A stretch of DNA of 33,548 bases from positions 1 through 33,548 of the forward strand of contig NZ_FQYW01000027.1 of assembly GCF_900141865.1 (NCBI RefSeq). Direction: 5' to 3'. The translations under genes were made by a program, and so were the position numbers. This DNA is from Anaerovibrio lipolyticus DSM 3074. GTDB taxonomy: Bacteria; Bacillota; Negativicutes; Selenomonadales; Selenomonadaceae. Shown piece after piece: positions 15,686 through 23,335 of this stretch. The notes beneath the pieces were generated by a model. That model saw nothing but the letters and a program-made list of their open reading frames with translations. It searched no databases and was not told the DNA's origin. Position 1 is the first letter of the stretch. Every line of letters starts with the position of its first letter.

Positions 15686-16114
15686 ATGATGAGTAAAAAG
15701 GCAGAAATTTTTCAGGAGTATTTAACTAGTCATAATTTAACCATGTTCACCCGCCAGGATATGAACGATCAGCTGAAGACATCAGTATTTCGCTCTGCCT
15801 TCAGTGTGGAAGGCCAGAACATTCCGTTTATTATTGTGGTGGATGAAAGTGCATTTTCTGTAATGCAGGTTCAGATTGCCAGCAGTGTAGTGAATGACAC
15901 AAATAAAGCCAAGGTTTATGAGGCGATTAACAACTGGAATATTACGCTGAAGCCTTTTAAATATGTTGTAGATACCGATGGCAGCCTGATTCTTACATGC
16001 TGCATGATGAATCCTGACGGTAAGATGGATGGGGATCAGGCCAATGCCATGATGAATATTATTCTGAATTATCTTACTAAGGAATATAAAAATATCTTGT
16101 CTGCCGTAAAATAA
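15686..16114 (+). CDS. YbjN-like domain protein
   Basis: This 142-residue protein starts directly after the DUF523 stop, with GGGAGGCATAA as ribosome site. Its alternating beta/alpha pattern and the central N-x-W-N-x-x-L-K-P-F-K-Y-V-V-D-x-D-G-S-L resemble YbjN-type sensory-fold proteins, similar to type III secretion chaperones in fold. No catalytic residues are evident. The partner and role are unknown. The match is by pattern and moderate. Confidence 0.6.
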   Translation: MMSKKAEIFQEYLTSHNLTMFTRQDMNDQLKTSVFRSAFSVEGQNIPFIIVVDESAFSVMQVQIASSVVNDTNKAKVYEAINNWNITLKPFKYVVDTDGSLILTCCMMNPDGKMDGDQANAMMNIILNYLTKEYKNILSAVK

Positions 16115-16142
16115 TATAGTGAGAGCTGCATAGGAGAGAGCC

Positions 16143-17282
16143 ATGAATATTGTTATCGCTATTGACTCATTAAAGGGAAGCTTGACTTCCTTGGAAGCTG
16201 GTAAGGCTATTGAGACCGGTATTAAGAAGGTGTATTCTGAGGCAGTAACAAAGGTTTTGCCGCTGGCTGATGGCGGTGAGGGCACAGTGGAGGCATTGAC
16301 CCTTGGCATGGGGGGAAAGCTGCAGAGTATAGAGGTTACTGGTCCTCTGGGAAATAAGATACTGGCTCAGTATGGTATTTTATCTGACGGGAAAACAGCC
16401 ATTGTAGAAATGGCTGCTGCTGCAGGTATTACTTTGGTGCCCGATAACAAGCGCAATCCTCTTTATACCACCACCTATGGTGTTGGCGAGATTTTGCTGG
16501 ATGCAATGCACAAGGGCTGCCGTCATTTCATAATCGGTATTGGAGGCAGTGCCACCAATGACGGTGGCGTTGGTATGCTTCAAGCCCTTGGCTATGATAT
16601 GCTGGATGCAGATGGCAATCCAGTTCCTTTTGGAGCAGCGGGATTAAAGGTCCTTTGCCGTATTGATGACAGCAGGGTAACACCAGAGTTGAAGGAATGT
16701 TCATTCCGTATAGCCTGTGATGTAACCAATCCTCTTTGCGGTGAGAAGGGCTGCAGTGCAATTTATGGCCTACAGAAGGGCGCCAGTCCTGAGGATATAG
16801 CTTTAATGGACAAGTGGATGGGAGATTATGCCCGTATATCCAAGGAAAAATATTCTCATGCCGATGCCAATGCTCCCGGAGCTGGGGCGGCCGGTGGAAT
16901 GGGCTTTGCTTTTCTCACATTTACAAATGCCACCCTGGAATCCGGTATAGAGATTGTTTTGGCAGAAACCAAGCTGGAAGACCATATATCCAAGGCGGAT
17001 TTGGTCATTACCGGTGAGGGGCGTCTTGACGGCCAGACTGTAATGGGAAAGGCTCCTGTGGGTGCGGCCCGAATTGCCAAAAAATACAATAAGCCGGTTA
17101 TTGCCTTTGCAGGCTGTGTAACCCCAGAGGCCACTGCTTGTAACGAACACGGTATAGATGCATTTTTCCCTATTTTGCGTGGAGTTGTATCTCTTTCCGA
17201 GGCCATGGAGCCGAAAAATGCAAGGCAGAATATGATTGACACAGTGGAACAGGCCATGCGGCTTTTGAAAGTAAAAATATAA
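16143..17282 (+). CDS. glxK: Glycerate kinase (type I)
   Basis: This 379-residue enzyme phosphorylates D-glycerate, to 2- or 3-phosphoglycerate depending on subtype, feeding glycolysis. It starts I-A-I-D-S-L-K-G-S-L-T-S, the family signature. P-L-A-D-G-G-E-G-T is near 40-48, I-G-I-G-G-S-A-T-N-D-G-G near 135-146, and T-G-E-G-R-L-D-x-Q-T near 287-296. Length is typical. TAGGAGAGAGCC precedes the ATG. It is the last chromosomal gene before the tRNA and the phage segment. Confidence 0.93.
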   Translation: MNIVIAIDSLKGSLTSLEAGKAIETGIKKVYSEAVTKVLPLADGGEGTVEALTLGMGGKLQSIEVTGPLGNKILAQYGILSDGKTAIVEMAAAAGITLVPDNKRNPLYTTTYGVGEILLDAMHKGCRHFIIGIGGSATNDGGVGMLQALGYDMLDADGNPVPFGAAGLKVLCRIDDSRVTPELKECSFRIACDVTNPLCGEKGCSAIYGLQKGASPEDIALMDKWMGDYARISKEKYSHADANAPGAGAAGGMGFAFLTFTNATLESGIEIVLAETKLEDHISKADLVITGEGRLDGQTVMGKAPVGAARIAKKYNKPVIAFAGCVTPEATACNEHGIDAFFPILRGVVSLSEAMEPKNARQNMIDTVEQAMRLLKVKI

Positions 17283-17301
17283 TAGGCCATATTCGCCATC
17301 C

Positions 17302-17331
17302 TTGACAAAAAAGCCTAAAGATTGATATACT
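17302..17331 (+). promoter_or_regulatory. Promoter of the disrupted tRNA-Leu
   Basis: TTGACA at 17302-17307, an 18-base spacer and TATACT at 17326-17331, placed about 11 bases before the tRNA 5' end as expected for a tRNA gene. It is intact although the tRNA body is damaged. Confidence 0.7.
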
Positions 17332-17342
17332 TAGTAAAGTTT

Positions 17343-17400
17343 GCGGGCGTGGTGGAATTGGCAGACTTAGGAAGCTAGGGGGCGTAAACCGTTGGGACAC
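17343..17400 (+). pseudogene. Disrupted tRNA-Leu (UAG-type) at the phage boundary
   Basis: The sequence starts with the tRNA-Leu acceptor and D-arm (GCGGGCGTGGTGGAATTGG then CAGAC). It then jumps to TTAGGAAGCTAG, the anticodon loop and 3' anticodon stem, missing about eight bases of the D-arm end and 5' anticodon stem. A long-variable-arm-like part follows, but no T-arm (TTCAANTC) and no CGCCCGC-ACCA end are in place. It cannot fold as a tRNA. AT-rich phage DNA follows at once, so this is probably a damaged integration site. Confidence 0.55.
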
Positions 17401-17404
17401 AAGG

Positions 17405-17492
17405 GCTACAGCGTTTTTAGCTTGACATCAATTTGGGGCGGTTTTGAATTTTGATGTCAAATCCTAATGTTTTATAGGTTTATTGCTGTAGC
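17405..17492. repeat. Nested inverted repeats at the phage left end
   Basis: GCTACAGC at 17405-17412 is the reverse complement of GCTGTAGC at 17485-17492. Inside it, TTGACATCAA at 17422-17431 is the reverse complement of TTGATGTCAA at 17451-17460. The nested layout next to the tRNA remnant suits recombinase arm sites or a regulator-binding region. Confidence 0.55.
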
Positions 17493-17623
17493 GACCTTAA
17501 TAATATAATTTTTTTGTCAAGGGTTCATACTTGGCAATAAAAAAAGCTGTATTTTTTGTAATCATAACCGACTTGATTTTTAGTTTACGACGTAATAAAA
17601 TATTCATTTTAAAACACCAATTA

Positions 17624-17648
17624 GCGGGCATATACGCCCGCTTTTTTT
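17624..17648 (+). terminator. Intrinsic terminator
   Basis: GCGGGC (17624-17629), a six-base loop, GCCCGC (17636-17641) and seven T. It would stop transcription entering from the tRNA promoter before the phage control region. Confidence 0.75.
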
Positions 17649-17916
17649 ATTTGTCATTAATCAACAATCATTATTTCTAAAGGAATTAGTACCCAAACCA
17701 ACAAACAAAAAAATCAAAAAAATACCAATACCCCTATAACGCCGTATAAGCCCACCAGACGATTTTAGGCTTTACGAATATAAATATATACCCATACCCA
17801 AAAGAACCTCATACAGGGCAAATGGTGAAGCCGATTCGATGATTTATTAAAAACAGTGTTGACAGTTTACTAAGGGGAGGGGGGGAGAAAGCCTTTTTAT
17901 ATTTTTTATAGAAAAC

Positions 17917-17947
17917 ACTTGACATTAAAAAGCAAAAAATATATAAT
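17917..17947 (+). promoter_or_regulatory. Perfect-consensus promoter overlapped by an operator-like site
   Basis: TTGACA at 17919-17924, exactly 17 bases, TATAAT at 17942-17947: a full sigma-70/A consensus. ACTTGACATTAAA at 17917-17929 covers the -35 box and is the exact reverse complement of 18069-18081, so a bound repressor could loop and silence it. It drives the gene at 18114 and probably the primase. Confidence 0.75.
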
Positions 17948-18113
17948 ATATAACTTGATTTTTTTGGCGAAATGTGATAGTATTAAGACAACAAAAAGAA
18001 ATAAAGGAAAAAGGGATAATATATTTATTTATTGGTGGCTAATGTTTCAAACTACCTTTAAATGAATATTTAATGTCAAGTAAAAACTACAAAAATCAAG
18101 GAGGGTTTATTTT

Positions 18114-18431
18114 ATGAACTTTTACGAACAAATCAAAAATATTTATTTTAAACTCGATAATCTAATTTATTCTCAAGAAAACTATATAGACATATCATCT
18201 ATATATAGCGATTTAACCGACTTGTTTTCATACCCTTCATTATCCACTAGGGAGGCTGAGATTGTAAGCGATTTACTGACAATGACCAATCAAGGCAGTA
18301 TACACAACTTAATTGCTTATATGTCGGACGTGCTTGACACGTACCAAGACCAAGACCAAGACGACGGCGACTCGTGGGGATATGTGGATAACAAAAAAGA
18401 CGGATGGGGAGATAATTACGAGATGGCATAA
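18114..18431 (+). CDS. Small acidic phage early protein
   Basis: AAGGAGGGT precedes ATG 18114. The 105-residue product is helical over residues 1-75. It then has a strongly acidic tail with Asp-Gln repeats, ending in D-G-W-G-D-N-Y-E. Similar G-W-D-x-Y-E motifs occur in the gene at 20734, suggesting a shared binding partner. I recognise no family. Being first after the consensus promoter, it is likely expressed early and strongly. A strong terminator follows, so the primase may depend on read-through or its own promoter. Confidence 0.65.
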   Translation: MNFYEQIKNIYFKLDNLIYSQENYIDISSIYSDLTDLFSYPSLSTREAEIVSDLLTMTNQGSIHNLIAYMSDVLDTYQDQDQDDGDSWGYVDNKKDGWGDNYEMA

Positions 18432-18440
18432 TAAAGAGCT

Positions 18441-18468
18441 GGGGGAGAAATCCCCCACTTTTTTTTGT
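18441..18468 (+). terminator. Intrinsic terminator
   Basis: GGGGGA, GAAA tetraloop, TCCCCC (18441-18456) and an eight-T run from 18459. It separates the first small gene from the primase. Confidence 0.8.
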
Positions 18469-18583
18469 TTGCGGAAAAATTCAAGATTTTTTTACAGATT
18501 AAAACCTAAATAAATATAGTACATAAAAGAGCGAATAAAAACCCAAATTTATTGTATGTACTAATTAAGAAGGTGATTACTAC

Positions 18584-20125
18584 ATGAATAAAACAGAGCA
18601 ATTTTTTAACATGCTGAATAAAAACCCTAACGAGAATATCTATCAATTAAATAACGAATTTAAACAGCTTAATACAAGCATACAAAAAGCCGTGGAAAAT
18701 CCACAGCAAAACATTTATTATGCTGTCAATGATTTCCCGATTGTCAATAACGGCTATATATTGCGACAAGCTGACAAAGTAAGGCGGTTTAATGCTTGCT
18801 ATGTTGATATAGACTTGAAAAACGACCAAGGCGAACACTTGCAGGATAAAGACCTACAAAAGAATAAGCAGAATATATATAACAAGCTTATAGGCTTGAG
18901 TTGCCCGCCGTCTGCAATAGTCGAAAGTAAAAACGGTTATCATACTTATTGGATAATAACCAAGGCAGACCGCCAAGACTGTATTCCTATGAGGTGGAGG
19001 CGTTTGGAACAATGTATATACAACTACATATATAATAATATCTCAAATGGTGCAGACAGCAAGGCGACCGACGCCACAAGGATTTTAAGATGTCCTAATT
19101 CATACCATGTTAAGGCTGATAATACAAGCCCTTTTCTTGTGCAAGTCAAGTATTTATCCCGTCCATATACATTATTAGAACTGGAAGAACATTTCCCCGC
19201 CATTCATAACAACGAGCCACAAGAAAAGAAGACAACCAAACAGGACAAGCCGCAGGAAGTAAGGGCGTTAGAACCTGCATGTAGTGACATATACACGGCG
19301 ATAAATGAACTTGACTCAGATTACTTCGATTATATTACACCAATTAATGCAGAATTAGGATGGCAGGACGCAGAAAAAACGCTAAAAAGCCAAGATATAA
19401 GGACGTTTTTGGGGTTGAATGTCAATTTAAAACAGTCCTTTTCTAGTGTATTACGCAAGGATGATAATCCCTCCTGTACAATCTATTGTAATCAAGGCGT
19501 GTACTTATATTGTGATTTTGGCTTGAATTATACAGCCGATATTATACGCTTGGTGTCAACGGTGGCAGGTGTTAAGTATTCTAAGGCTGTCAAGTGGCTT
19601 TGTTCTGTCTATGGGATTGAACTTTTAGACACGTTCAAGAATGGGCGTACTGATATAGAACCGCTGATTAATGAGAATATAACCACCATAACCAAGACAG
19701 CCAAGGAAGCGGAGGCAAGGGGTATATTTTTTATAAGCTCTGTTATTGAGCTTTACAAGGTTATTATGGAGATATGGAAAAAGCAGGTCACAGAAAAAGG
19801 ATTCCAAAATCCGTCAGACTGTAATATATTATTAGGCTCTCAATATCTAGCTGATAAGACAGGAAAAGACCGTAAGACAATTAGAAGACAGTTATTAATA
19901 TTACAGGCTATTGGAGCATTAAAACGAATTGCGAGCAAGTCTAATATATCCAAATATGGAAATAAAACCAATACTTATATTGTGCAGGAATTAGACGCCA
20001 ATACAATACTGCAGAAGGCTCGGGACTTATTGGAATTTTGTCCTTCTCCATTGTCCAAGCTAACAGAAAAGCAATTCAATTTATTTTCTTATTCTGATTA
20101 TTGGGGTAGTAATTTAGACATTTAA
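18584..20125 (+). CDS. AEP-type primase/replication protein with HTH tail
   Basis: AAGAAGGTGATTAC precedes the ATG. The 513-residue protein begins with an archaeo-eukaryotic-type primase domain, as in RepB-like plasmid primases: D-I-D at 75-77, then E-S-K-N-G-Y-H-x-Y-W near 114-123 and D-A-T-R-I-L-R near 163-169. Around 275-345 is a DnaG CHC2-like zinc-finger segment (D-N-P-S-C, Y-C-D-F-G, then D-I-I-R-L). Residues 425-470 look like a winged helix (L-A-D-K-T-G-K-D-R-K-T-I-R-R-Q). It should prime phage DNA at the origin candidate just downstream. No helicase motif is seen. Confidence 0.8.
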   Translation: MNKTEQFFNMLNKNPNENIYQLNNEFKQLNTSIQKAVENPQQNIYYAVNDFPIVNNGYILRQADKVRRFNACYVDIDLKNDQGEHLQDKDLQKNKQNIYNKLIGLSCPPSAIVESKNGYHTYWIITKADRQDCIPMRWRRLEQCIYNYIYNNISNGADSKATDATRILRCPNSYHVKADNTSPFLVQVKYLSRPYTLLELEEHFPAIHNNEPQEKKTTKQDKPQEVRALEPACSDIYTAINELDSDYFDYITPINAELGWQDAEKTLKSQDIRTFLGLNVNLKQSFSSVLRKDDNPSCTIYCNQGVYLYCDFGLNYTADIIRLVSTVAGVKYSKAVKWLCSVYGIELLDTFKNGRTDIEPLINENITTITKTAKEAEARGIFFISSVIELYKVIMEIWKKQVTEKGFQNPSDCNILLGSQYLADKTGKDRKTIRRQLLILQAIGALKRIASKSNISKYGNKTNTYIVQELDANTILQKARDLLEFCPSPLSKLTEKQFNLFSYSDYWGSNLDI

Positions 20126-20132
20126 TATTATA

Positions 20133-20163
20133 GGGTGTTCTGTTTTAGTACACCCTTTTCTTT
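20133..20163 (+). terminator. Intrinsic terminator after the primase
   Basis: GGGTGT (20133-20138) pairs with ACACCC (20150-20155), followed by a T-rich run. Confidence 0.65.
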
Positions 20164-20733
20164 TATCATTTATTAGTTAATAGTTATTAGCTTAAATTCC
20201 CCATATATCATATAATAATATATATCATTATTATTTTTTTTCTTTTCTTATTCTATATCTATTACTATTTATTCTATATGTATATCTATATCTATATATC
20301 TATATATTAATTAATAAGAATAGATAAGTATAAAGGTAATAAGGATAGGAGCACCCGCCGACAAAGGGCGGGGCGACGATTCACAGACATACTACTACTA
20401 ATAATAATTACTAATACCTGAGTAACTACTAAAAACCACCACCACCAAAAACAAAAAAGCCCGCAAGCCTTGATTTTATTAGACTCGTGGGGGTAGCTTT
20501 CCCAACATATTGGGAAAAATGGAAAATGGAACAACAACAAAAAAACAGGGTAATGAAATGAGGTAAATGAGGTAAAAAAATAAAAAGGGTAAATAGGGTA
20601 AATGAGGTAAACAGGGTAATCAAATGAGGTAATAAACAGGGTAAACAGGGTAATAAAATGAGGTAATTAATTTATATATTTTGTGAGAAGTAAATACAAT
20701 AATAATATATAAATTAATTTGAGGTGATTTAAA
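20164..20733 (+). other. Candidate replication origin, non-coding part
   Basis: This stretch has no supported gene. In order it holds a very AT-rich block with TATATA runs (20186-20335), a CCCGCC/GGCGGG hairpin (20354-20372), a perfect TTTCCCAA/TTGGGAAA pair (20498-20517) and about 11 direct copies of GGTAA(A/T), each preceded by AG or GA (20546-20666). AT-rich DNA beside direct repeats and a primase gene is the usual layout of a phage or plasmid origin. Confidence 0.6.
20546..20666 (+). repeat. Direct GGTAA repeats, non-coding array
   Basis: Eleven forward copies of (A/G)GGTAA(A/T) with spacings of mostly 8-15 bases. All are in the same orientation as the coding array at 20881-21110. Confidence 0.8.
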
Positions 20734-21954
20734 ATGTTAAAAATCAAATGTCTAAACAATAATCAAGTCTACAAGTCAGCAGGAGAAGCAGGACAAGCCC
20801 TGCACCTTGATAGAAGTAATATAACCAAGGTGTGTAAAGGCAAATTAAAAGCGGTAAAAGGTTATAGATTTGAATATATAAATGAGGTAAATGAGGTAAA
20901 TGAAAATAGGGTAAATGAGGTAAATGAAAATGAGGTAAATGAAAATGAGGTAAATGAGGTAAAACAAAATGAGGTAAATGAGGTAAAACAAAATGAGGTA
21001 AATGAAAATGAGGTAAATCAAAATGAGGTAAATGAAAATAGGGTAAATCAAAATGAGGTAAATGAAAATAGGGTAAATGAGGTAAATGTAAATGAGGTAA
21101 AAACTAAAATTACATTAACACCCGACCACCTCAAAAAATTCCGAAATGTCTTGACACAGCCAACCCTTGATTTATTGACTTATACCAATATGGAATTAAT
21201 CGAGTCATTGGCTAATGATATTATGAATTATAGGGAACGTGTTAAAAATGAATTGCGAAAATTGGCAGGAGCTAAGAACAACGATAATCAACCACAACCA
21301 CAACAGCAGGACGAAACGGGATGGGACGAGTATGAGCGTGAATTGGAGGCAAATAAAAACAATCCTGTTATGGTGGAGAAGCCACAGGAAAAGCCACAGC
21401 CACAGCCAAAACCAAAAAATCCATACTTGCAGGACGAGGATGACGACGATTGGAGCACTTCATTTGACGACGACACTGAAGAAGACGTCATTAAATGGCA
21501 GAACGAGCACAAAGAGCAATTTACTGAAGAAGAATTGAAAAAGTTTAAAGAAGAACGAGAACAGAAGAAAAAAGAAGAAGAAGAAAAACGCAGGAAGCAA
21601 GAAGAATGGGACGCCCTTACAGAAGAAGAAAAAGCACGCAGAAAAGAAGAAGAACGGCAATTCTTTATGGATTGGTTTAATAATTCATTGGATAGAAGCA
21701 AAGAGCAACAGAAAAAAATTGATGCGGAATTTAAAACAGAAATGGCAAAAAACAAACCTGTTATTATTGAGGAAGTAAAACAAGAACAAGAACAACCCAA
21801 AAAAATATATAAAACCATAAACCCCGATAGCTTATCTGAAGAAGAAAAAGAATATAGAAAAAAAGCGGGCGTTCCATTAGATATTGATTTGTCAAACGCC
21901 GACGACGGATGGGATGACTACGAGATTGATGATTCTGTAATAGTTATGAGATAA
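20734..21954 (+). CDS. NUMOD1-domain protein with iteron-encoded repeat and acidic tail
   Basis: GAGGTGATTT precedes the ATG. Residues 1-48 match the NUMOD1 DNA-binding module of homing endonucleases (Y-K-S-A-G-E-A, then L-D-R-S-N-I-T-K-V-C-K-G, then V-K-G-Y-R-F-E-Y), but no nuclease domain follows. Residues 50-122 are a low-complexity run of E-V-N/R-V-N/E-V-K units translated from 17 GGTAAA repeats. A predicted helical segment (125-165), a Pro/Gln/Asp-rich part and a long Lys/Glu coiled coil (about 250-320) follow. It ends D-D-G-W-D-D-Y-E. It may be the replication initiator that binds the repeats, as in phages whose origin lies inside the initiator gene. Confidence 0.65.
   Translation: MLKIKCLNNNQVYKSAGEAGQALHLDRSNITKVCKGKLKAVKGYRFEYINEVNEVNENRVNEVNENEVNENEVNEVKQNEVNEVKQNEVNENEVNQNEVNENRVNQNEVNENRVNEVNVNEVKTKITLTPDHLKKFRNVLTQPTLDLLTYTNMELIESLANDIMNYRERVKNELRKLAGAKNNDNQPQPQQQDETGWDEYERELEANKNNPVMVEKPQEKPQPQPKPKNPYLQDEDDDDWSTSFDDDTEEDVIKWQNEHKEQFTEEELKKFKEEREQKKKEEEEKRRKQEEWDALTEEEKARRKEEERQFFMDWFNNSLDRSKEQQKKIDAEFKTEMAKNKPVIIEEVKQEQEQPKKIYKTINPDSLSEEEKEYRKKAGVPLDIDLSNADDGWDDYEIDDSVIVMR
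20881..21110 (+). repeat. Coding iteron array (17 GGTAAA units)
   Basis: Seventeen forward GGTAAA units with A- and T-rich spacers lie within the gene at 20734. They are the same motif and orientation as the non-coding copies at 20546-20666. Only one forward frame avoids the many TGA/TAA triplets the repeat creates. Confidence 0.85.
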
Positions 21955-21970
21955 ACCAAACAACCGTTTT

Positions 21971-21999
21971 ACTAGGTGGCAAGTCCACCTAGTTTTTTT
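21971..21999 (+). terminator. Intrinsic terminator
   Basis: ACTAGGTGG (21971-21979) pairs with CCACCTAGT (21985-21993), followed by seven T. Confidence 0.8.
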
Positions 22000-22395
22000 A
22001 TTGTCAAATTTTTCGCCCACAAATTTATTAGCGTTATTTAATTCAAAATCAAAAAGTCAAAAATAGAACAAAACATCGCCGCCACTGTAAGGGGTCCAAA
22101 CGTCGCTGGTGAGGTTTTAGGGCTTATTAATATATTTATATGTAAATTTTGCTTGCGTCGATTTCGTTATTTTCCCAGTAAAATTAGTAATTTTACTTTA
22201 TAAATAAAATATAAAACAATATAATACTTATTTATTTACGTTTTATTTGGTTTTAAACAAAATAATTTATTAGCTAAAAATCATAAACCACTCAACCCGC
22301 ATAAATAAAGGGCTGGAAGGATTATGTGTTTATTATGGGGGATTGTGGAGAATGAAGAAAAAAATATAAAAAAATCGTCGAATCTGTTATAAATT
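22000..22395 (+). other. AT-rich gap without a gene
   Basis: No supported gene is present. AGTAAAATT/AATTTTACT forms a perfect nine-base hairpin near 22179-22199. The rest is AT-rich, with a short mixed segment at 22075-22125 that holds nothing recognisable. Confidence 0.4.
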
Positions 22396-22424
22396 TTGAA
22401 CGTTATAAATATACTATATATAGA
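22396..22424 (+). promoter_or_regulatory. Promoter candidate before a possible small RNA
   Basis: TTGAAC at 22396-22401, a 17-base spacer and TATAGA at 22419-22424. No gene lies between it and the terminator at 22566. Confidence 0.45.
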
Positions 22425-22425
22425 T

Positions 22426-22594
22426 AAGGAACACGGAGCAAAAAAACACCTTCTTAAATTTTTTTGTTCGTATGTAATCACTTTTTTAAAATCCTTCTTT
22501 TCTATTAAAAATTATTATTAATTGGATTCTATAGCCTTTTTTAAATCCGTGTTCCTTTTATATATGACCGCCGTTTTTTTGGCGGTCTTTTTTT
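22426..22594 (+). ncRNA. Candidate small non-coding RNA
   Basis: After the promoter candidate, 22426-22437 is a perfect reverse complement of 22546-22557 (12 bases). Directly after comes a strong terminator hairpin (GACCGCC at 22566-22572 with GGCGGTC at 22581-22587) and seven T. The interval has no credible reading frame. A transcript of about 165 bases with a closing stem and terminator is suggested. It could instead be a leader or attenuator for the HNH gene. Confidence 0.4.
22566..22594 (+). terminator. Intrinsic terminator (GACCGC family)
   Basis: GACCGCC, an eight-base loop, GGCGGTC and seven T. The same GACCGC...GCGGTC core recurs at 28538 and 31292. Confidence 0.8.
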
Positions 22595-22699
22595 GTGTGT
22601 GAATTTTTTTTCTACTCGCACAAGAACAAATATTTGTTAATAATAATTCTATTTAATTATTGTAAAAATCAAAAAAAATACAAAAGGTGGTAGAGAACA

Positions 22700-23233
22700 A
22701 TGATTTACACAATTGATAATAATTATCAAATACTAATTGATAAAGAAGACCTAGAGAAAATAAAAAAATATCGGTGGCGGGTAGACCAAGCCACAGGGTA
22801 CATATATAGTGATTTTTTAAGCAAAAAAATATACCTGCACAGATATATTATGGATGTTCACCAAGATACAAGCGGGAAAGTAATAGACCACCGAAACCGC
22901 AACAAAAGGGACAACAGGCGGGCGAACTTGCGAATATGCACACACGCCCAAAATTTACGGAACTTGTCTATATTAAGTAATTCAAGTACAGGCTTCAGAA
23001 ATATATACCGCAAGGGTAAAAAATTCTGCTTAATGAGCAATTACAATGGACATGTAACATATTTCGGGACTTATTCAACTGTATTAGAAGCCTTGCAAGC
23101 TAAAATCCAATTATGGCGGGATTTATGGGGGCTAGATATACAAACGGACGTACTACAGGCAACGATGGAAAAATTTGATATTGAAAAGGATATACAAGAA
23201 TACATTATTGAAGGACTTGGAGAGGTGGCGTAA
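22700..23233 (+). CDS. Free-standing HNH homing endonuclease with AP2-like domain
   Basis: AAAGGTGGTAGAG precedes the ATG. The 177-residue protein has the HNH core H-x-x-I-M then V-I-D-H-R-N-R-N-K-R-D-N-R-R-A-N-L-R near 47-78. A C-terminal AP2-like DNA-binding stretch follows (Y-F-G-T-Y-S-T-V-L-E-A-L-Q-A near 121-135). This architecture is typical of phage homing endonucleases that cut intron- or gene-free alleles of neighbouring sites. It sits alone between the terminator and a late regulator, probably a selfish insertion. Confidence 0.88.
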   Translation: MIYTIDNNYQILIDKEDLEKIKKYRWRVDQATGYIYSDFLSKKIYLHRYIMDVHQDTSGKVIDHRNRNKRDNRRANLRICTHAQNLRNLSILSNSSTGFRNIYRKGKKFCLMSNYNGHVTYFGTYSTVLEALQAKIQLWRDLWGLDIQTDVLQATMEKFDIEKDIQEYIIEGLGEVA

Positions 23234-23335
23234 ATGATAATAACAATAATCATGATTATATTGGCGTTTGAATGTGGAATGATTTGGGGTGAATTGATAA
23301 GTGGCAAAAACAAGCGGAATAGCTACAAGCGGTAA
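23234..23335 (+). CDS. Very small membrane peptide
   Basis: AGAGGTGG lies just before ATG 23234, in the end of the HNH gene. The 33-residue product has an Ile/Met-rich hydrophobic helix (1-20) followed by a basic tail, so one membrane pass is likely. It overlaps the next gene by 35 bases. The function is unknown; small membrane peptides of this type occur in phage early and lysis regions. Confidence 0.45.
   Translation: MIITIIMIILAFECGMIWGELISGKNKRNSYKR

Larger units (their letters stand above)
17493..18113 (+). other. Gene-free phage left-end control region
   Basis: No convincing gene is seen. It holds an inverted copy (17510-17522) of the tRNA -35 region, the terminator at 17624-17648, a G-run near 17874-17885, a consensus promoter at 17919-17947 and the TTGACATTAA inverted pair. 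The transcript from that promoter would have a leader of about 160 bases before the gene at 18114. Confidence 0.5.

Noticed and set aside
17343-17641. Group I intron inside tRNA-Leu, or a tmRNA-like RNA
   Set aside because: The break is not at the usual anticodon-loop insertion point, no group I core motifs or 3' tRNA exon are seen, and tmRNA signatures are absent. The CGCCCGC at 17635 is better explained as the terminator arm.
20881-21110. CRISPR-like array
   Set aside because: Units are 6-9 bases with short, similar spacers and stay in one open reading frame. This fits iterons, not CRISPR repeats and unique spacers.
22700-23233. Phage integrase or recombinase
   Set aside because: The residues fit an HNH/AP2 homing endonuclease. 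No tyrosine or serine recombinase signature is found anywhere in the phage segment.
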